Shown in pieces: positions 8,135 to 16,094 of a stretch of 64,000 bases of DNA (the stretch's first letter is position 1; every line of letters starts with the position of its first letter). The notes beneath the pieces were generated by a model. The model was not told the DNA's origin. It worked only from the letters and a program-made list of their open reading frames with translations, and did no database searches. Origin of the DNA: Kribbella voronezhensis. Its GTDB lineage: Bacteria > Actinomycetota > Actinomycetes > Propionibacteriales > Kribbellaceae. Location of the stretch: assembly GCF_004365175.1 (NCBI RefSeq), contig NZ_SOCE01000001.1:5029403-5093402 (forward strand), read 5' to 3'. The position numbers were made by a program, and so were the translations under genes.

Positions 8135-9100
8135 GTGCAAAGGGTTGAAGTGCCAGAACGCGTGATCGTGGCAAGCGAAGTGCGCAAGAACTACGCCGGC
8201 GGAAGCGAGGGAGCGGGCCTGAACGGGTTCGACCTGGAGGTCCAGGCCGGCACGGTGGTCGGCCTGCTCGGGCCGAACGGGGCCGGCAAGACCACCGCCG
8301 TACGAATCCTGTCGACGCTGCTCGCGCCGGATTCCGGCGAGGCAACGGTCGCTGGGTACGACATACGTCGCCAGGGCGGGGAAGTTCGCCGGCGGATCGG
8401 CCTGGTCGGGCAGTATGCGGCGGTCGACGAGATCCTCACCGGACGGCAGAACCTCGTGCTGTTCGGCCGGCTGAACCACTTGTCCCGGCCGACAGCGATG
8501 CGCCGGGCGGACGAGTTGCTCGAACGGTTCGCGCTGACCGCGGCGGCGGACCAGGCAGCCGCGAAGTACTCCGGTGGTATGCGGCGCCGCCTCGATCTGG
8601 CCGCCAGCCTGATCGTCGCGCCGCCGGTGTTGTTCGTCGACGAGCCGACGACCGGGCTGGATCCGGCCGCGCGGATCGAGGTCTGGTCGGCGGTCCGGGA
8701 TCTGGTCGACGGCGGGACGACGGTGTTGCTGACCACGCAGTACCTGGAGGAGGCGGATCGTTTGGCGGACCGGATCTCGATGCTCAAGGCAGGCAAAGTC
8801 GTTGCCGAGGGCACACCGGACGAGTTGAAGGCGGCCTTGGGCGCCGACTGGCTCGACGTGGTGCTGCTCGATCCCGCTGATGTCCCACGAGTGCGGGCGT
8901 TGGTGGAACCGCTGGCCGCCGGGGAGCTCCGGGTCGACGACCTGCGGGTGAGCATCCCGGTGCGGGATCGCACCCGCGCGTTGGTGGACGTCGCGACGTC
9001 GTTGCGGGAGGCAATGATCGAACCGGAGGACATCACCTTGCGGCGGCCGACGCTCGACGAGGTCTTCCTGCACCTGACGGCTGAGGAGGTGGCGGCATGA
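8135..9100 (+). CDS. drrA: ABC transporter ATP-binding protein, daunorubicin-resistance (DrrA) type
   Basis: This is the ATPase subunit of an ABC-2 drug exporter. Walker A is GPNGAGKTT, Walker B is VLFVDEPTTGLDP, the signature is YSGGMRRRL, and the H-loop position reads TTQYLEEA (Gln in place of His, as in the DrrA group). The C-terminal ~80 residues form the DrrA-specific domain. I prefer GTG at 8135, six bases after GAGGGG; ATG 8129 and GTG 8117 are in frame upstream. It is coupled to the permease by a 4-bp ATGA overlap and repressed, probably, by the divergent TetR protein. Confidence 0.85.
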   Translation: MQRVEVPERVIVASEVRKNYAGGSEGAGLNGFDLEVQAGTVVGLLGPNGAGKTTAVRILSTLLAPDSGEATVAGYDIRRQGGEVRRRIGLVGQYAAVDEILTGRQNLVLFGRLNHLSRPTAMRRADELLERFALTAAADQAAAKYSGGMRRRLDLAASLIVAPPVLFVDEPTTGLDPAARIEVWSAVRDLVDGGTTVLLTTQYLEEADRLADRISMLKAGKVVAEGTPDELKAALGADWLDVVLLDPADVPRVRALVEPLAAGELRVDDLRVSIPVRDRTRALVDVATSLREAMIEPEDITLRRPTLDEVFLHLTAEEVAA

Positions 9101-9891
9101 CGAACCGTTTCGGCTGGGCCCTGGCCGACGGCTGGACGATCGCGCGGCGAGACCTGACGCACTGGCGGATGCAGCCCGGTCCGGTGATCTTCAAGTGGTT
9201 CTTCCCGGTGCTGATGCTGCTGATGTTCGGCGCCCTGCTCGGCGGCGCGATGGAACGCCCCGAGGGCCAGTCGTACTACGAGTTGCTGGTGCCCGGGATC
9301 TTCGCGCTGGCCATGCTGTTCGGACTCGAGTCGACGATGCTGGCGATCACCGAGGATGCGGCGAAGGGCGTCACCGACCGGTTCCGTTCGCTACCGATCA
9401 GTTCGACCGCGGTGGTGCTCGGCCGGTGTATCGCGGACCTGCTCGACTCGATCGTGACGCTCACGGTGCTGGTGGTGACCGGGCTGGCGCTGGGCTGGCG
9501 CTGGCACGGCACGTTCGCGGCGGCGCTGGCCGCTTTCGGATTGTTGCTGTTGCTCCGGTTCGCCTTGCTGTGGGTCGGCATCTTCATCGGCCTGGTGGTG
9601 AAGAATGCACAGAGTGTCGCGATGGTCCAGGTGCTGGTGTGGCCGATCGGGTTCCTGTCCAGCGCCTTCGTGGCGACCTCGACGATGCCGTCGTGGCTGG
9701 GTGCGGTCGCGCAGTGGAACCCACTGTCGCTCACCGCGACCGCGGCCCGGTCCTTGTTCGAGAATCCGGAGACCGCGCCGGCCTCGTGGATCGGCGACCA
9801 TGCCATCGCGGCGGCCGTCGCCGGGCCGTTGCTGCTGACCGCGGTGTTCTTGCCGCTCGCAGCGACCCGGTTCCGGAAGCTGTCGCGCTGA
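9097..9891 (+). CDS. drrB: ABC-2 type permease, DrrB type
   Basis: This 264-residue integral membrane protein has about six hydrophobic segments in the ABC-2 permease arrangement. It has a cytosolic start (ARRDLTHWRMQPG), a first TM around residue 28-46, and the conserved loop AKGVTDRFRSLPIS near 88. It pairs with the preceding ATPase to export hydrophobic compounds. Translation is coupled through the ATGA overlap. Confidence 0.87.
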   Translation: MTNRFGWALADGWTIARRDLTHWRMQPGPVIFKWFFPVLMLLMFGALLGGAMERPEGQSYYELLVPGIFALAMLFGLESTMLAITEDAAKGVTDRFRSLPISSTAVVLGRCIADLLDSIVTLTVLVVTGLALGWRWHGTFAAALAAFGLLLLLRFALLWVGIFIGLVVKNAQSVAMVQVLVWPIGFLSSAFVATSTMPSWLGAVAQWNPLSLTATAARSLFENPETAPASWIGDHAIAAAVAGPLLLTAVFLPLAATRFRKLSR

Positions 9892-9950
9892 CGGAGGGAC
9901 GGGAGGCCGTGTTGAGGGGCGCGGCCTTCCGCCCGCAGTACGGGCTCGTG

Positions 9951-9970
9951 TGACCGTGGTGCCACGGTCA
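9951..9970. promoter_or_regulatory. Perfect 9-bp-arm palindrome
   Basis: TGACCGTGGTGCCACGGTCA has two perfect 9-bp arms around a 2-bp centre. That loop is too short for an efficient terminator. It lies between drrB and a small gene starting at 10014, next to a TTGACC box (9977-9982) that could be the -35 of that gene. An operator is the likeliest role. Confidence 0.4.
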
Positions 9971-10013
9971 GCGAATTTGACCAACAATCGAACTCCTGTG
10001 CGATCCTTGCCTC

Positions 10014-10304
10014 ATGGGGAGCAACAGGAGATATCCGCGGGAGCCGCCGCCGGACAGTCGGCGGCGGCACTGCTGGGTGCTTGCCACAGCGCACGAGCGG
10101 GGTCCGTGGCCCGGCCTGATCCTGGAGTGGCGGCGGACCAACTCCGACGACTGGATGGCCCGGGTGGTGTACGTGCCGAATCCGAAGGAGGCCAAGTCGG
10201 TCGAGGCGTGGTTCGCGGCCGGGCTGCTCCGCCCGCTGGAGCCGCCCGGGCTGTCGCCGCGGCAGCAGCCCCGGGTGCCGCCGGGCCAGGTCGACTTCCG
10301 GTGA
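10014..10304 (+). CDS. Small conserved-type hypothetical protein
   Basis: This 96-residue protein is rich in Arg, Pro and Trp. The N-terminus is basic (RYPREPPPDSRRRH) and is followed by a compact core, HCWVLATAHERGPWPGLILEWR...DDWMARVVYVPNP. The tail is proline-rich. I do not recognise a function. No ribosome binding site is visible, and a TTGACC-N18-CGATCC pair ends ~10 bp before the ATG, so a leaderless transcript is possible. Codon usage is typical of a real gene. Confidence 0.6.
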   Translation: MGSNRRYPREPPPDSRRRHCWVLATAHERGPWPGLILEWRRTNSDDWMARVVYVPNPKEAKSVEAWFAAGLLRPLEPPGLSPRQQPRVPPGQVDFR

Positions 10305-10369
10305 CCTGGGATCGGTGAAGACCCGCAGACGGTGAAGTAAACCGATCGCCGCTCGGCGGCGTCTGAAGA

Positions 10370-10399
10370 AGTGTGCGTCTTGGGTACTTGACGCACACT
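10370..10399. promoter_or_regulatory. Perfect 10-bp inverted repeat upstream of LCP gene
   Basis: AGTGTGCGTC and GACGCACACT are perfect complements separated by 10 bp, ending 25 bp before the LCP start codon. There is no T tract. It could be a terminator of the small gene upstream or an operator/5'UTR hairpin of the LCP gene. Confidence 0.4.
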
Positions 10400-10424
10400 G
10401 GTATCGGGCGCTGACAGGGGAGCT

Positions 10425-11966
10425 ATGGGGAGTCGATCACGCGCGACCCGGGCGAAAGGCCGCCCCGGGCGGCCCGGTCGCGCCCGCTCCCGGACAGTGT
10501 CCGGTTCGCTCGGACTGACTGTGCTCAGCGCGTTGCTGCCCGGTGTCGGCCTCATCATCGGCGGCCGGCGGCGGCTCGGCGCTTTCGTCCTCACGCTCAG
10601 CTTGGGACTGCTCGGTCTCGGCGTGTACGTCGGCCTGACGCGTCGCGACGAGGTGCTCGCGGCAGCCGTGGTGCCGAGCCGGCTGCTGATCACCAGCGTC
10701 GGTATCGGACTGCTCGCGCTGCTCTGGATCATCGTGATCGTCGGCTCGCACCGGTTGTTGCGTCCGGCAACAGGTGGCCCGGGTGGGCGTGCGCTCGGTG
10801 CGGTGCTGGTCGGCCTGCTCTGTTTTGCGATCGCGGCTCCGGCGGCGGTCGGCGTACAGAATGTCCTTGCTCAGCGGTCGCTGGTTCAGAACGTGTTCCA
10901 GTCCCAGGCGGACAGCAAGAGCGCGACGCGGCCGAGCACGGTCAACGTGAAGGACCCGTGGGAGGGCAAACCCCGGCTGAACCTGCTGCTGCTCGGCGGC
11001 GACGACGGCAAGGGCCGGGTCGGCGTACGGACCGACACCGTGATCGTGGCGAGCATCGACACCAAGACCGGTGACACCGCGCTGATCTCGATGCCGCGGC
11101 AGCTCACCTTCATGCCGTTCCCGGAAGACTCGCCGCTGCACAAGCTCTACCCGGACGGCTTCGGCAAGGAGGGGCTCAGCCTCGAAGGCCGACTGGAGTG
11201 GATGCTGACCGCGATGTACCAGAACATCCCCGACGCACACCCCGGCATCCTCGGCCCGTCCGACAACCAAGGTGCCGACGTCGTGAAGCAGTCCGTCGGC
11301 GAAGCGACCGGGCTGAAGATCGACTACTACCTGCAGGTGAACCTGCAAGGCTTCGACGAGATCGTCGACGCGCTCGGCGGCATCACCGTGAACGTCAACG
11401 AGCGCGTCGCGATGGGTGGCATCAGCAGCGCGCACATCCCACCCGGCCAGTGGATCGAACCCGGCCCGAAGCAGCACCTGGACGGATTCCACGCCCTCTG
11501 GTTCGCCCGCGGCCGCTACGGCGCCGACGACGACCAGCGCCAGATCCGCCAGCGCTGCGCAATCAAGGGCATCGTCGACGCAGCGGACCCGACGACTTTG
11601 GTCACGAAGTACCAGGCAATCGCCAAGGCCGGCAAGCATTTGCTTCGGACGGACATTCCCCAGGAGCTGCTGCCCGCGTTGGTGCAGCTGGCCCTGAAGG
11701 TCAAGTCGGCGACGGTCTCGAACGTCTACCTCGACGTGTCGAAGCTGAAACTCAAATACCTCCACCCCGACTACAAGGGCCTCCGCGAAACCGTCCAAAA
11801 GGCGTTGGAGTCCAAGCCCTCCGACACCCCGGCAAAGCCCACCACCTCCACGCCCCCCACCAAGCCCGGCAAGTCGGCCACCCCCGGCAAGACAGCAACG
11901 CCGCCGCCCCCCACCCAAAACCTCAACGACGCCTGCGCCTACCACCCCACCGGCGACGACAGCTGA
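10425..11966 (+). CDS. LytR-CpsA-Psr (LCP) family cell-wall ligase
   Basis: This 513-residue membrane-anchored LCP phosphotransferase attaches glycopolymers to peptidoglycan. It has a basic N-terminus and four hydrophobic segments between residues ~28 and ~150, then the LCP domain from ~180 (LNLLLLGGDDGKGRVGVRTDTVIVASI, with the lipid-phosphate-binding Arg/Asp). The segments ISMPRQLTF, FDEIVDALGGITVNV and the late ARGRYGADDDQRQIRQR motif follow. The C-terminal ~60 residues are a Pro/Thr/Lys-rich low-complexity tail. The ATG follows CAGGGGAGCT. Confidence 0.9.
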   Translation: MGSRSRATRAKGRPGRPGRARSRTVSGSLGLTVLSALLPGVGLIIGGRRRLGAFVLTLSLGLLGLGVYVGLTRRDEVLAAAVVPSRLLITSVGIGLLALLWIIVIVGSHRLLRPATGGPGGRALGAVLVGLLCFAIAAPAAVGVQNVLAQRSLVQNVFQSQADSKSATRPSTVNVKDPWEGKPRLNLLLLGGDDGKGRVGVRTDTVIVASIDTKTGDTALISMPRQLTFMPFPEDSPLHKLYPDGFGKEGLSLEGRLEWMLTAMYQNIPDAHPGILGPSDNQGADVVKQSVGEATGLKIDYYLQVNLQGFDEIVDALGGITVNVNERVAMGGISSAHIPPGQWIEPGPKQHLDGFHALWFARGRYGADDDQRQIRQRCAIKGIVDAADPTTLVTKYQAIAKAGKHLLRTDIPQELLPALVQLALKVKSATVSNVYLDVSKLKLKYLHPDYKGLRETVQKALESKPSDTPAKPTTSTPPTKPGKSATPGKTATPPPPTQNLNDACAYHPTGDDS

Positions 11967-12256
11967 CCCCGCCGTACCCACGCCGCCGCCTACGGGCGCT
12001 CCTCCGTCGCGTCCTCCGGCGTCTGGCTCCCACCCGCCCCAGACGCGGGCTCCTTCGTCGCCCGCTGAAGCTGGGTGCCTGGCTCGGGTTGCCGGGTAGG
12101 TATCTGAGGACCGCCAGAGATCTGTCAGCCGTCACGCTTGCCGAGGCGCCGTGCCACATCATCTTTTCGACGTGGTGGTAGCCGGGGGGAGGCGCGGATG
12201 GATGGGCCAGCGTTCCAGTTCTGAAGCGGCACGGGCGTCGCGAGGCTTGCGGGTTG
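11967..12256. terminator. Intergenic region with probable LCP terminator hairpin
   Basis: The 290-bp gap between the LCP gene and the convergent PrsW-like gene contains GCGTCTGG (12019-12026) pairing perfectly with CCAGACGC (12039-12046) over a 12-base loop. This is a plausible terminator without a T tract. The rest is low-complexity GC-rich sequence with no convincing gene. Confidence 0.4.
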
Positions 12257-13195
12257 TCAGGGTAGGGCGGTTGTGGGTTCGTTCTCGGGTGGCGTTCTGC
12301 GCCAAGTGATTAGGAGGGCGGCGATGCCCAGCAGTGATACCAGGGCGAGGAGGCCGACAGACAACATCGTGAAGACGTGCACCTGCTTGGAGGTGGGTGT
12401 CGGTAGGTAGCCCATCGAGAGCAGCCGGTACTGCCACGGCGTACCGGTGAGCACGAAGGTCAGCGCGAGCGCGATGCTGTGGGTGGAGTCCCACAGTGCG
12501 TGCAACAGCGAGACTCCCACGTAGGTGAGGAGAACCGCTCGGTCGAGGCGGAATCGGCCCGAGCGCGCTTGCCGGAACAGCACCCCACCGAGGATCGCCG
12601 TCCAGAGCCCGTGTCCGAACGGTGCCAGCACGCTTCGCAGCAACTCGGTCTCGACGAGAGCGGTCAACGACAGCCCCTTGACGGTCAGCAGCGCGTTGAA
12701 GGCGTAGCCGGCCGACTCGAACGCCGCGAACCCGAAGCCGACCGCGGCACCGAGGACGAATCCGTCGCGGCCATGACGTCGCGCCAGGTGCCGGGTGACG
12801 AAGACCAGGGCGCCGAGCTTGGCGGCCTCCTCGATCAGGCCGACAGCGACGAACAACAACGGCGACGGTTCCAGCAGATAGGTCTCCAGCACGGCCGCGG
12901 CCAACACACCCAGCAGCCCGCCCACCACGAAGGCACGGATGATGAGTTCGGCGGTGATGTGCTCGTCCCGCCACCTTTCGAACGACCAGGCTACGAACGT
13001 CAGCGGAACGAGAAAACTGCCGAGCAGGATCAGGGTGGGGACCAGATTGGCGTTGGCGGTCAACAGTGTGACGACGAGGCTGGCGAGCCACAGCGCGAAG
13101 CCGATGCCGAAGATCTGGGCCCACTGACGGTGGCCGCGTCGATGGGTCGGTCTGCCGGTGCTGACGGACGTCATCGCAGGGACAGCCCGGTTCAT
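12257..13195 (-). CDS. PrsW-family intramembrane metalloprotease
   Basis: This 312-residue polytopic protein has about nine hydrophobic segments. The PrsW hallmarks are visible: VGLIEEAAKLGAL (the EExxK-type motif, ~135), GFAAFESAGYAF, FGHGLWTAILGG and LLHALWDSTH, which supply the Glu/His metal ligands. PrsW proteases cleave membrane-bound substrates such as anti-sigma factors. The ATG overlaps the stop of the upstream DoxX-like gene (ATGA), so the two are translationally coupled. The target is unknown. Confidence 0.8.
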   Translation of the reverse strand: MNRAVPAMTSVSTGRPTHRRGHRQWAQIFGIGFALWLASLVVTLLTANANLVPTLILLGSFLVPLTFVAWSFERWRDEHITAELIIRAFVVGGLLGVLAAAVLETYLLEPSPLLFVAVGLIEEAAKLGALVFVTRHLARRHGRDGFVLGAAVGFGFAAFESAGYAFNALLTVKGLSLTALVETELLRSVLAPFGHGLWTAILGGVLFRQARSGRFRLDRAVLLTYVGVSLLHALWDSTHSIALALTFVLTGTPWQYRLLSMGYLPTPTSKQVHVFTMLSVGLLALVSLLGIAALLITWRRTPPENEPTTALP

Positions 13196-13626
13196 GACTT
13201 CGCGCGCCACCGGTCGCGGACCTCGTCCGCGACGAACGCGAGCCCGATGGCAAGGAGCCAGACATCCTTGGCGATCGGGATGCCGCGCTCGGTCGGGCGG
13301 AGGCTGCGCTCCTGCCGCAGGCCCGGGGTCCGCAGGTACAGGCCGAGGAGGCCGCCGGAGAAGGCGATCAGACCCGCCCCCGCCAGAGCAGCCGGTACCA
13401 CCGGTACCAGGAGAGCCGCGCCGAGTGCGATCTCTCCGGCCGACAGGGCTCCGACGAACAGCCGGGGATCGAGGCGGTCGAGGGCGGGATAGGCGCTCGT
13501 CGCGAATCCGTGGGTCTGCTTGGCCGCGTCGTCGTCCGCCCGCAGCTTGGTCAGGCCGGAATTGAGGATGAAGGCGCCCGCGCCGGCCCGCAGCGGCACC
13601 TCCCAGGCCTTCAGTCGCAGATTCAC
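13192..13626 (-). CDS. DoxX-like four-TM membrane protein
   Basis: This 144-residue protein contains the DoxX-like pattern: RAGAGAFILNSGLTKLRAD near the N-terminus, then three hydrophobic segments (GALSAGEIALGAALLVPVV, ALAGAGLIAFSGGLLGLYL and DVWLLAIGLAFVAD). The GTG start has AGGAGA eight bases upstream; a longer frame begins at 13710, but that would place element 13708-13726 inside the gene. It is co-transcribed with the PrsW-like gene, and the 19-bp element described at 13708 lies 81 bp upstream. Confidence 0.7.
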   Translation of the reverse strand: MNLRLKAWEVPLRAGAGAFILNSGLTKLRADDDAAKQTHGFATSAYPALDRLDPRLFVGALSAGEIALGAALLVPVVPAALAGAGLIAFSGGLLGLYLRTPGLRQERSLRPTERGIPIAKDVWLLAIGLAFVADEVRDRWRAKS

Positions 13627-13707
13627 GGGTTCGTCTCCTGTCTCGCCGCTGCTGTCGCGGAAGGTCGGCGGCACGATTCCGAGTCTGATCGGAGGGCCCG
13701 GCGTAGT

Positions 13708-13726
13708 CATCCCGGAACCTTGTAGT
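13708..13726 (-). promoter_or_regulatory. ACYAC-N8-GGGATG element, copy 1 (DoxX/PrsW operon)
   Basis: Read on the minus strand, the site is ACTAC-AAGGTTCC-GGGATG, ending 81 bp before the GTG of the DoxX-like gene. It matches four other copies in the island (20392, 20983, 30541, 32612) in both half-motifs and in spacer length. Confidence 0.55.
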
Positions 13727-13914
13727 CCAGCGACGCCAACCTGCGGGTGAGAAACCGATCGTCCTGCGGCCGGATGAGGTAATCTGCCGGTGTCGCACTA
13801 GAAATCCATGCTCTGACACCAGGTGCTCCAGGCGTGGATGCAGCCACGGAAGCCTCCCGGCGGCGGTCGCCGGTAGAACGCGTGCCGTACAGACCGGGGG
13901 GATGCGTTCGTCCT

Positions 13915-14580
13915 ATGGCCGACCAGCCCGTCTACAGCATCGGGGCACTGGCGCGGATGCTCAGCATCCCGGCGGCGACGCTGCGGACGTGGGAGGAGCG
14001 GTACGGGGTCGTGATCCCCGAGCGCAGCCCGGGTGGCCATCGACTCTATTCGCGGCTGCAGGTGGAGCAGTTGCGGTTCGTCGGGGACCGATTGTCGGAC
14101 GGAATGTCTGCCGGTGACGCCTACCGGCTCCTGCAGGGCCGGATGGCCGGTGGCATTTCGCTGGAGTCCGGACGAGTGCCGGGCGGCGACGGATTGCTCA
14201 TCCTGGTGGCCGAGCAGGATCCGTTCGCCGCTGACTTCTCCGACTATTTCCTGCGGACCGAAGGGTACGCCGTCACGGTCACCTCCACCGCCGAGCAGGC
14301 CATGGCCGAGGCCATCCGCAAGACTCCGGATCTGATACTGATCGATCTGCTGATCTCGGGCGGGCAGGGACTGCGGCTGTGTGCACAGGTGCGACAGCTC
14401 TTCGACGTTCCGGTGCTGGCGATCTCCACGCTCGATCTCCGCGACGAGGCGTTGGAGGCCGGCGCGGCCGCATTCCTGGGCAAACCCCTCGAGCCGCTGC
14501 GACTCGTGTCGGTGGTCCGGGATCTCCTCGGCCAGAGCGCCTACCTGCGCTCGGGCTCCACCGCGGAGCCGAACCCGTGA
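13915..14580 (+). CDS. MerR-type HTH fused to response-regulator receiver domain
   Basis: This 221-residue protein has an N-terminal MerR-like winged helix (YSIGALARMLSIPAATLRTWEERYG, then SPGGHRLYS) and a receiver domain from ~93 to 215. In the receiver, the acidic pair reads E100/D102, the probable phospho-acceptor is D144 (LILIDLL) and the conserved Lys is K190 (FLGKPL). No histidine kinase gene is adjacent. The stop overlaps the GTG of the KaiC-like ATPase gene, implying a joint function. The start choice is moderate: GGGGG lies ~14 bp upstream, and GTG 13882 is an alternative. Confidence 0.8.
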   Translation: MADQPVYSIGALARMLSIPAATLRTWEERYGVVIPERSPGGHRLYSRLQVEQLRFVGDRLSDGMSAGDAYRLLQGRMAGGISLESGRVPGGDGLLILVAEQDPFAADFSDYFLRTEGYAVTVTSTAEQAMAEAIRKTPDLILIDLLISGGQGLRLCAQVRQLFDVPVLAISTLDLRDEALEAGAAAFLGKPLEPLRLVSVVRDLLGQSAYLRSGSTAEPNP

Positions 14581-15950
14581 ACGACCGGATGACCTCTGGA
14601 TCGGATCCGCTCGACGTCGTGCTCGGCGGCGGACTGCCGCGGCACGCGATCGTGCTGGTCACGGGCTCCCCAGGCGCCGGTAAGACGATCCTCGCGCAGC
14701 AATGGGTGTTCGCCAATGCGACCCCTCAACGGCCGGCCCTGTACCTGTCCACGGTCTCCGAGCCACTGGAGAAGCTTCTGCGGTACGGCCAGACACTGTC
14801 GTTCTTCGACCCGGCGGCGGTCGGGCACAGCGTGTGGTACGAGGACCTCGGGCTCGTCCTCCGCGACCAAGGTCTGCCGGGAGTTCTCGAGCGCGTGCGC
14901 GAACTCATCCGGATCAGGCAGCCCGCGATGATCGTGATCGACAGCTTCAAGGCGATGCATCCCTACGCCGGCCGCAGCGGTGCCTTCCGCCCGTTCCTGC
15001 ACGATCTTGCCGGCATGCTGAGCGCCTACCCGGCGACCTCGCTCTGGCTGGGGGAGTACCAGGAGGACGAGATCCAGCGCTCTCCCGAGTTCGCCGTGGC
15101 CGACGCGATCATCGCCCTGAAGAGCGTTCACTCCGCCGAACGCACCTCCCGGGCTCTGCAGGTACACAAGCTGCGCGGCGGTGGGTTTCTGGCCGGAAGG
15201 CACTCCTACCGTCTGTCGGCAGAGGGCATCACCGTCTATCCCCGGCTCGCCGACGCCGCGGACTCCAGTGACTACGAGCTGCGCGGTGAACGTGTTCCGT
15301 CCGGTATCCAGGCGCTCGACGACATGCTCGAGGACGGCTACTGGTCCGGAGCGTCGACCCTGGTGGCGGGGCCGACCGGCATCGGGAAGACACTGATGGG
15401 ACTGCACTTCGTCTTCCATGCCGTCAGCCAGGGCGAGCGCGCGATCATCGCGACGATGCAGGAGGACCCGTCGCAGCTGGACCGGACGGCGTCGCAGTTC
15501 GGCTGGTCCGTGAAGTCCAGCGAGCTGACGCTCATGTACCGCAGCCCCGTCGACCTCAACGTGGATCAGTGGGTGTACGAACTCCTGGACATGATCGAGA
15601 CGACCGGTGCCAGCAGGGTTCTCCTCGACAGCCTCGCAGACCTGCAGGCCGCGGCAGCGGACGAGATGCGCTTCCGGGAGTACCTCTACTCGTTGCTCCA
15701 CCGGTCGTCGCGCTGCGGTACGAGCCTGATGATGACGTACGAGCTGCCTGAGCTGTTCGGGGTGTCCAAGCTCTCGGACGTGGCGGCGTCGCACATGGCC
15801 GACAACGTCGTACTGCTGCAGTACAGAGGTCTCACCGAGGTGATGTCGCGCACGCTCACGGTACTGAAGACACGGGCCACCGACCATGAGGCCGGGGTCC
15901 GGGAGTTCCAGATCACCACCGACGGGATCATCCTCGTTCCGCGCGAGTGA
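14577..15950 (+). CDS. KaiC-like double-domain ATPase
   Basis: This 457-residue RecA-superfamily ATPase has two tandem KaiC domains. The first Walker A is GSPGAGKT (30-37) with Walker B MIVIDSF; the second is GPTGIGKT (~264-271) with RVLLDSL. Acidic residues follow the strand after each P-loop (TVSEPLEK and TMQEDPSQ). The C-terminal segment MSRTLTVLKTRATDHEAGVREF aligns with cyanobacterial KaiC, but the phospho-site pair appears as Ser-His rather than Ser-Thr by eye. There is no kaiA or kaiB nearby. GTG overlaps the stop of the MerR-receiver gene. Such ATPases outside cyanobacteria act in signalling or stress adaptation. Confidence 0.85.
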   Translation: MNDRMTSGSDPLDVVLGGGLPRHAIVLVTGSPGAGKTILAQQWVFANATPQRPALYLSTVSEPLEKLLRYGQTLSFFDPAAVGHSVWYEDLGLVLRDQGLPGVLERVRELIRIRQPAMIVIDSFKAMHPYAGRSGAFRPFLHDLAGMLSAYPATSLWLGEYQEDEIQRSPEFAVADAIIALKSVHSAERTSRALQVHKLRGGGFLAGRHSYRLSAEGITVYPRLADAADSSDYELRGERVPSGIQALDDMLEDGYWSGASTLVAGPTGIGKTLMGLHFVFHAVSQGERAIIATMQEDPSQLDRTASQFGWSVKSSELTLMYRSPVDLNVDQWVYELLDMIETTGASRVLLDSLADLQAAAADEMRFREYLYSLLHRSSRCGTSLMMTYELPELFGVSKLSDVAASHMADNVVLLQYRGLTEVMSRTLTVLKTRATDHEAGVREFQITTDGIILVPRE

Positions 15951-16094
15951 TGAGGGACTTTGGGGCTGGTCAGGGTACTAGGCAGAGGTAGTTGCCTTCG
16001 GCACTTCCTCAGCACCTCTGGCAGAACACCGGTCGCGCGAGGGAGTCTCGATACGTACCGCGACGCGCACGACGAGTGAGAAGGATGGCTCCCC

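Noticed and set aside
15951..16094. DosR/DevR-type box (TTTGGGGCT...)
   Set aside because: Only the left half-site resembles the consensus; the required inverted half is absent.
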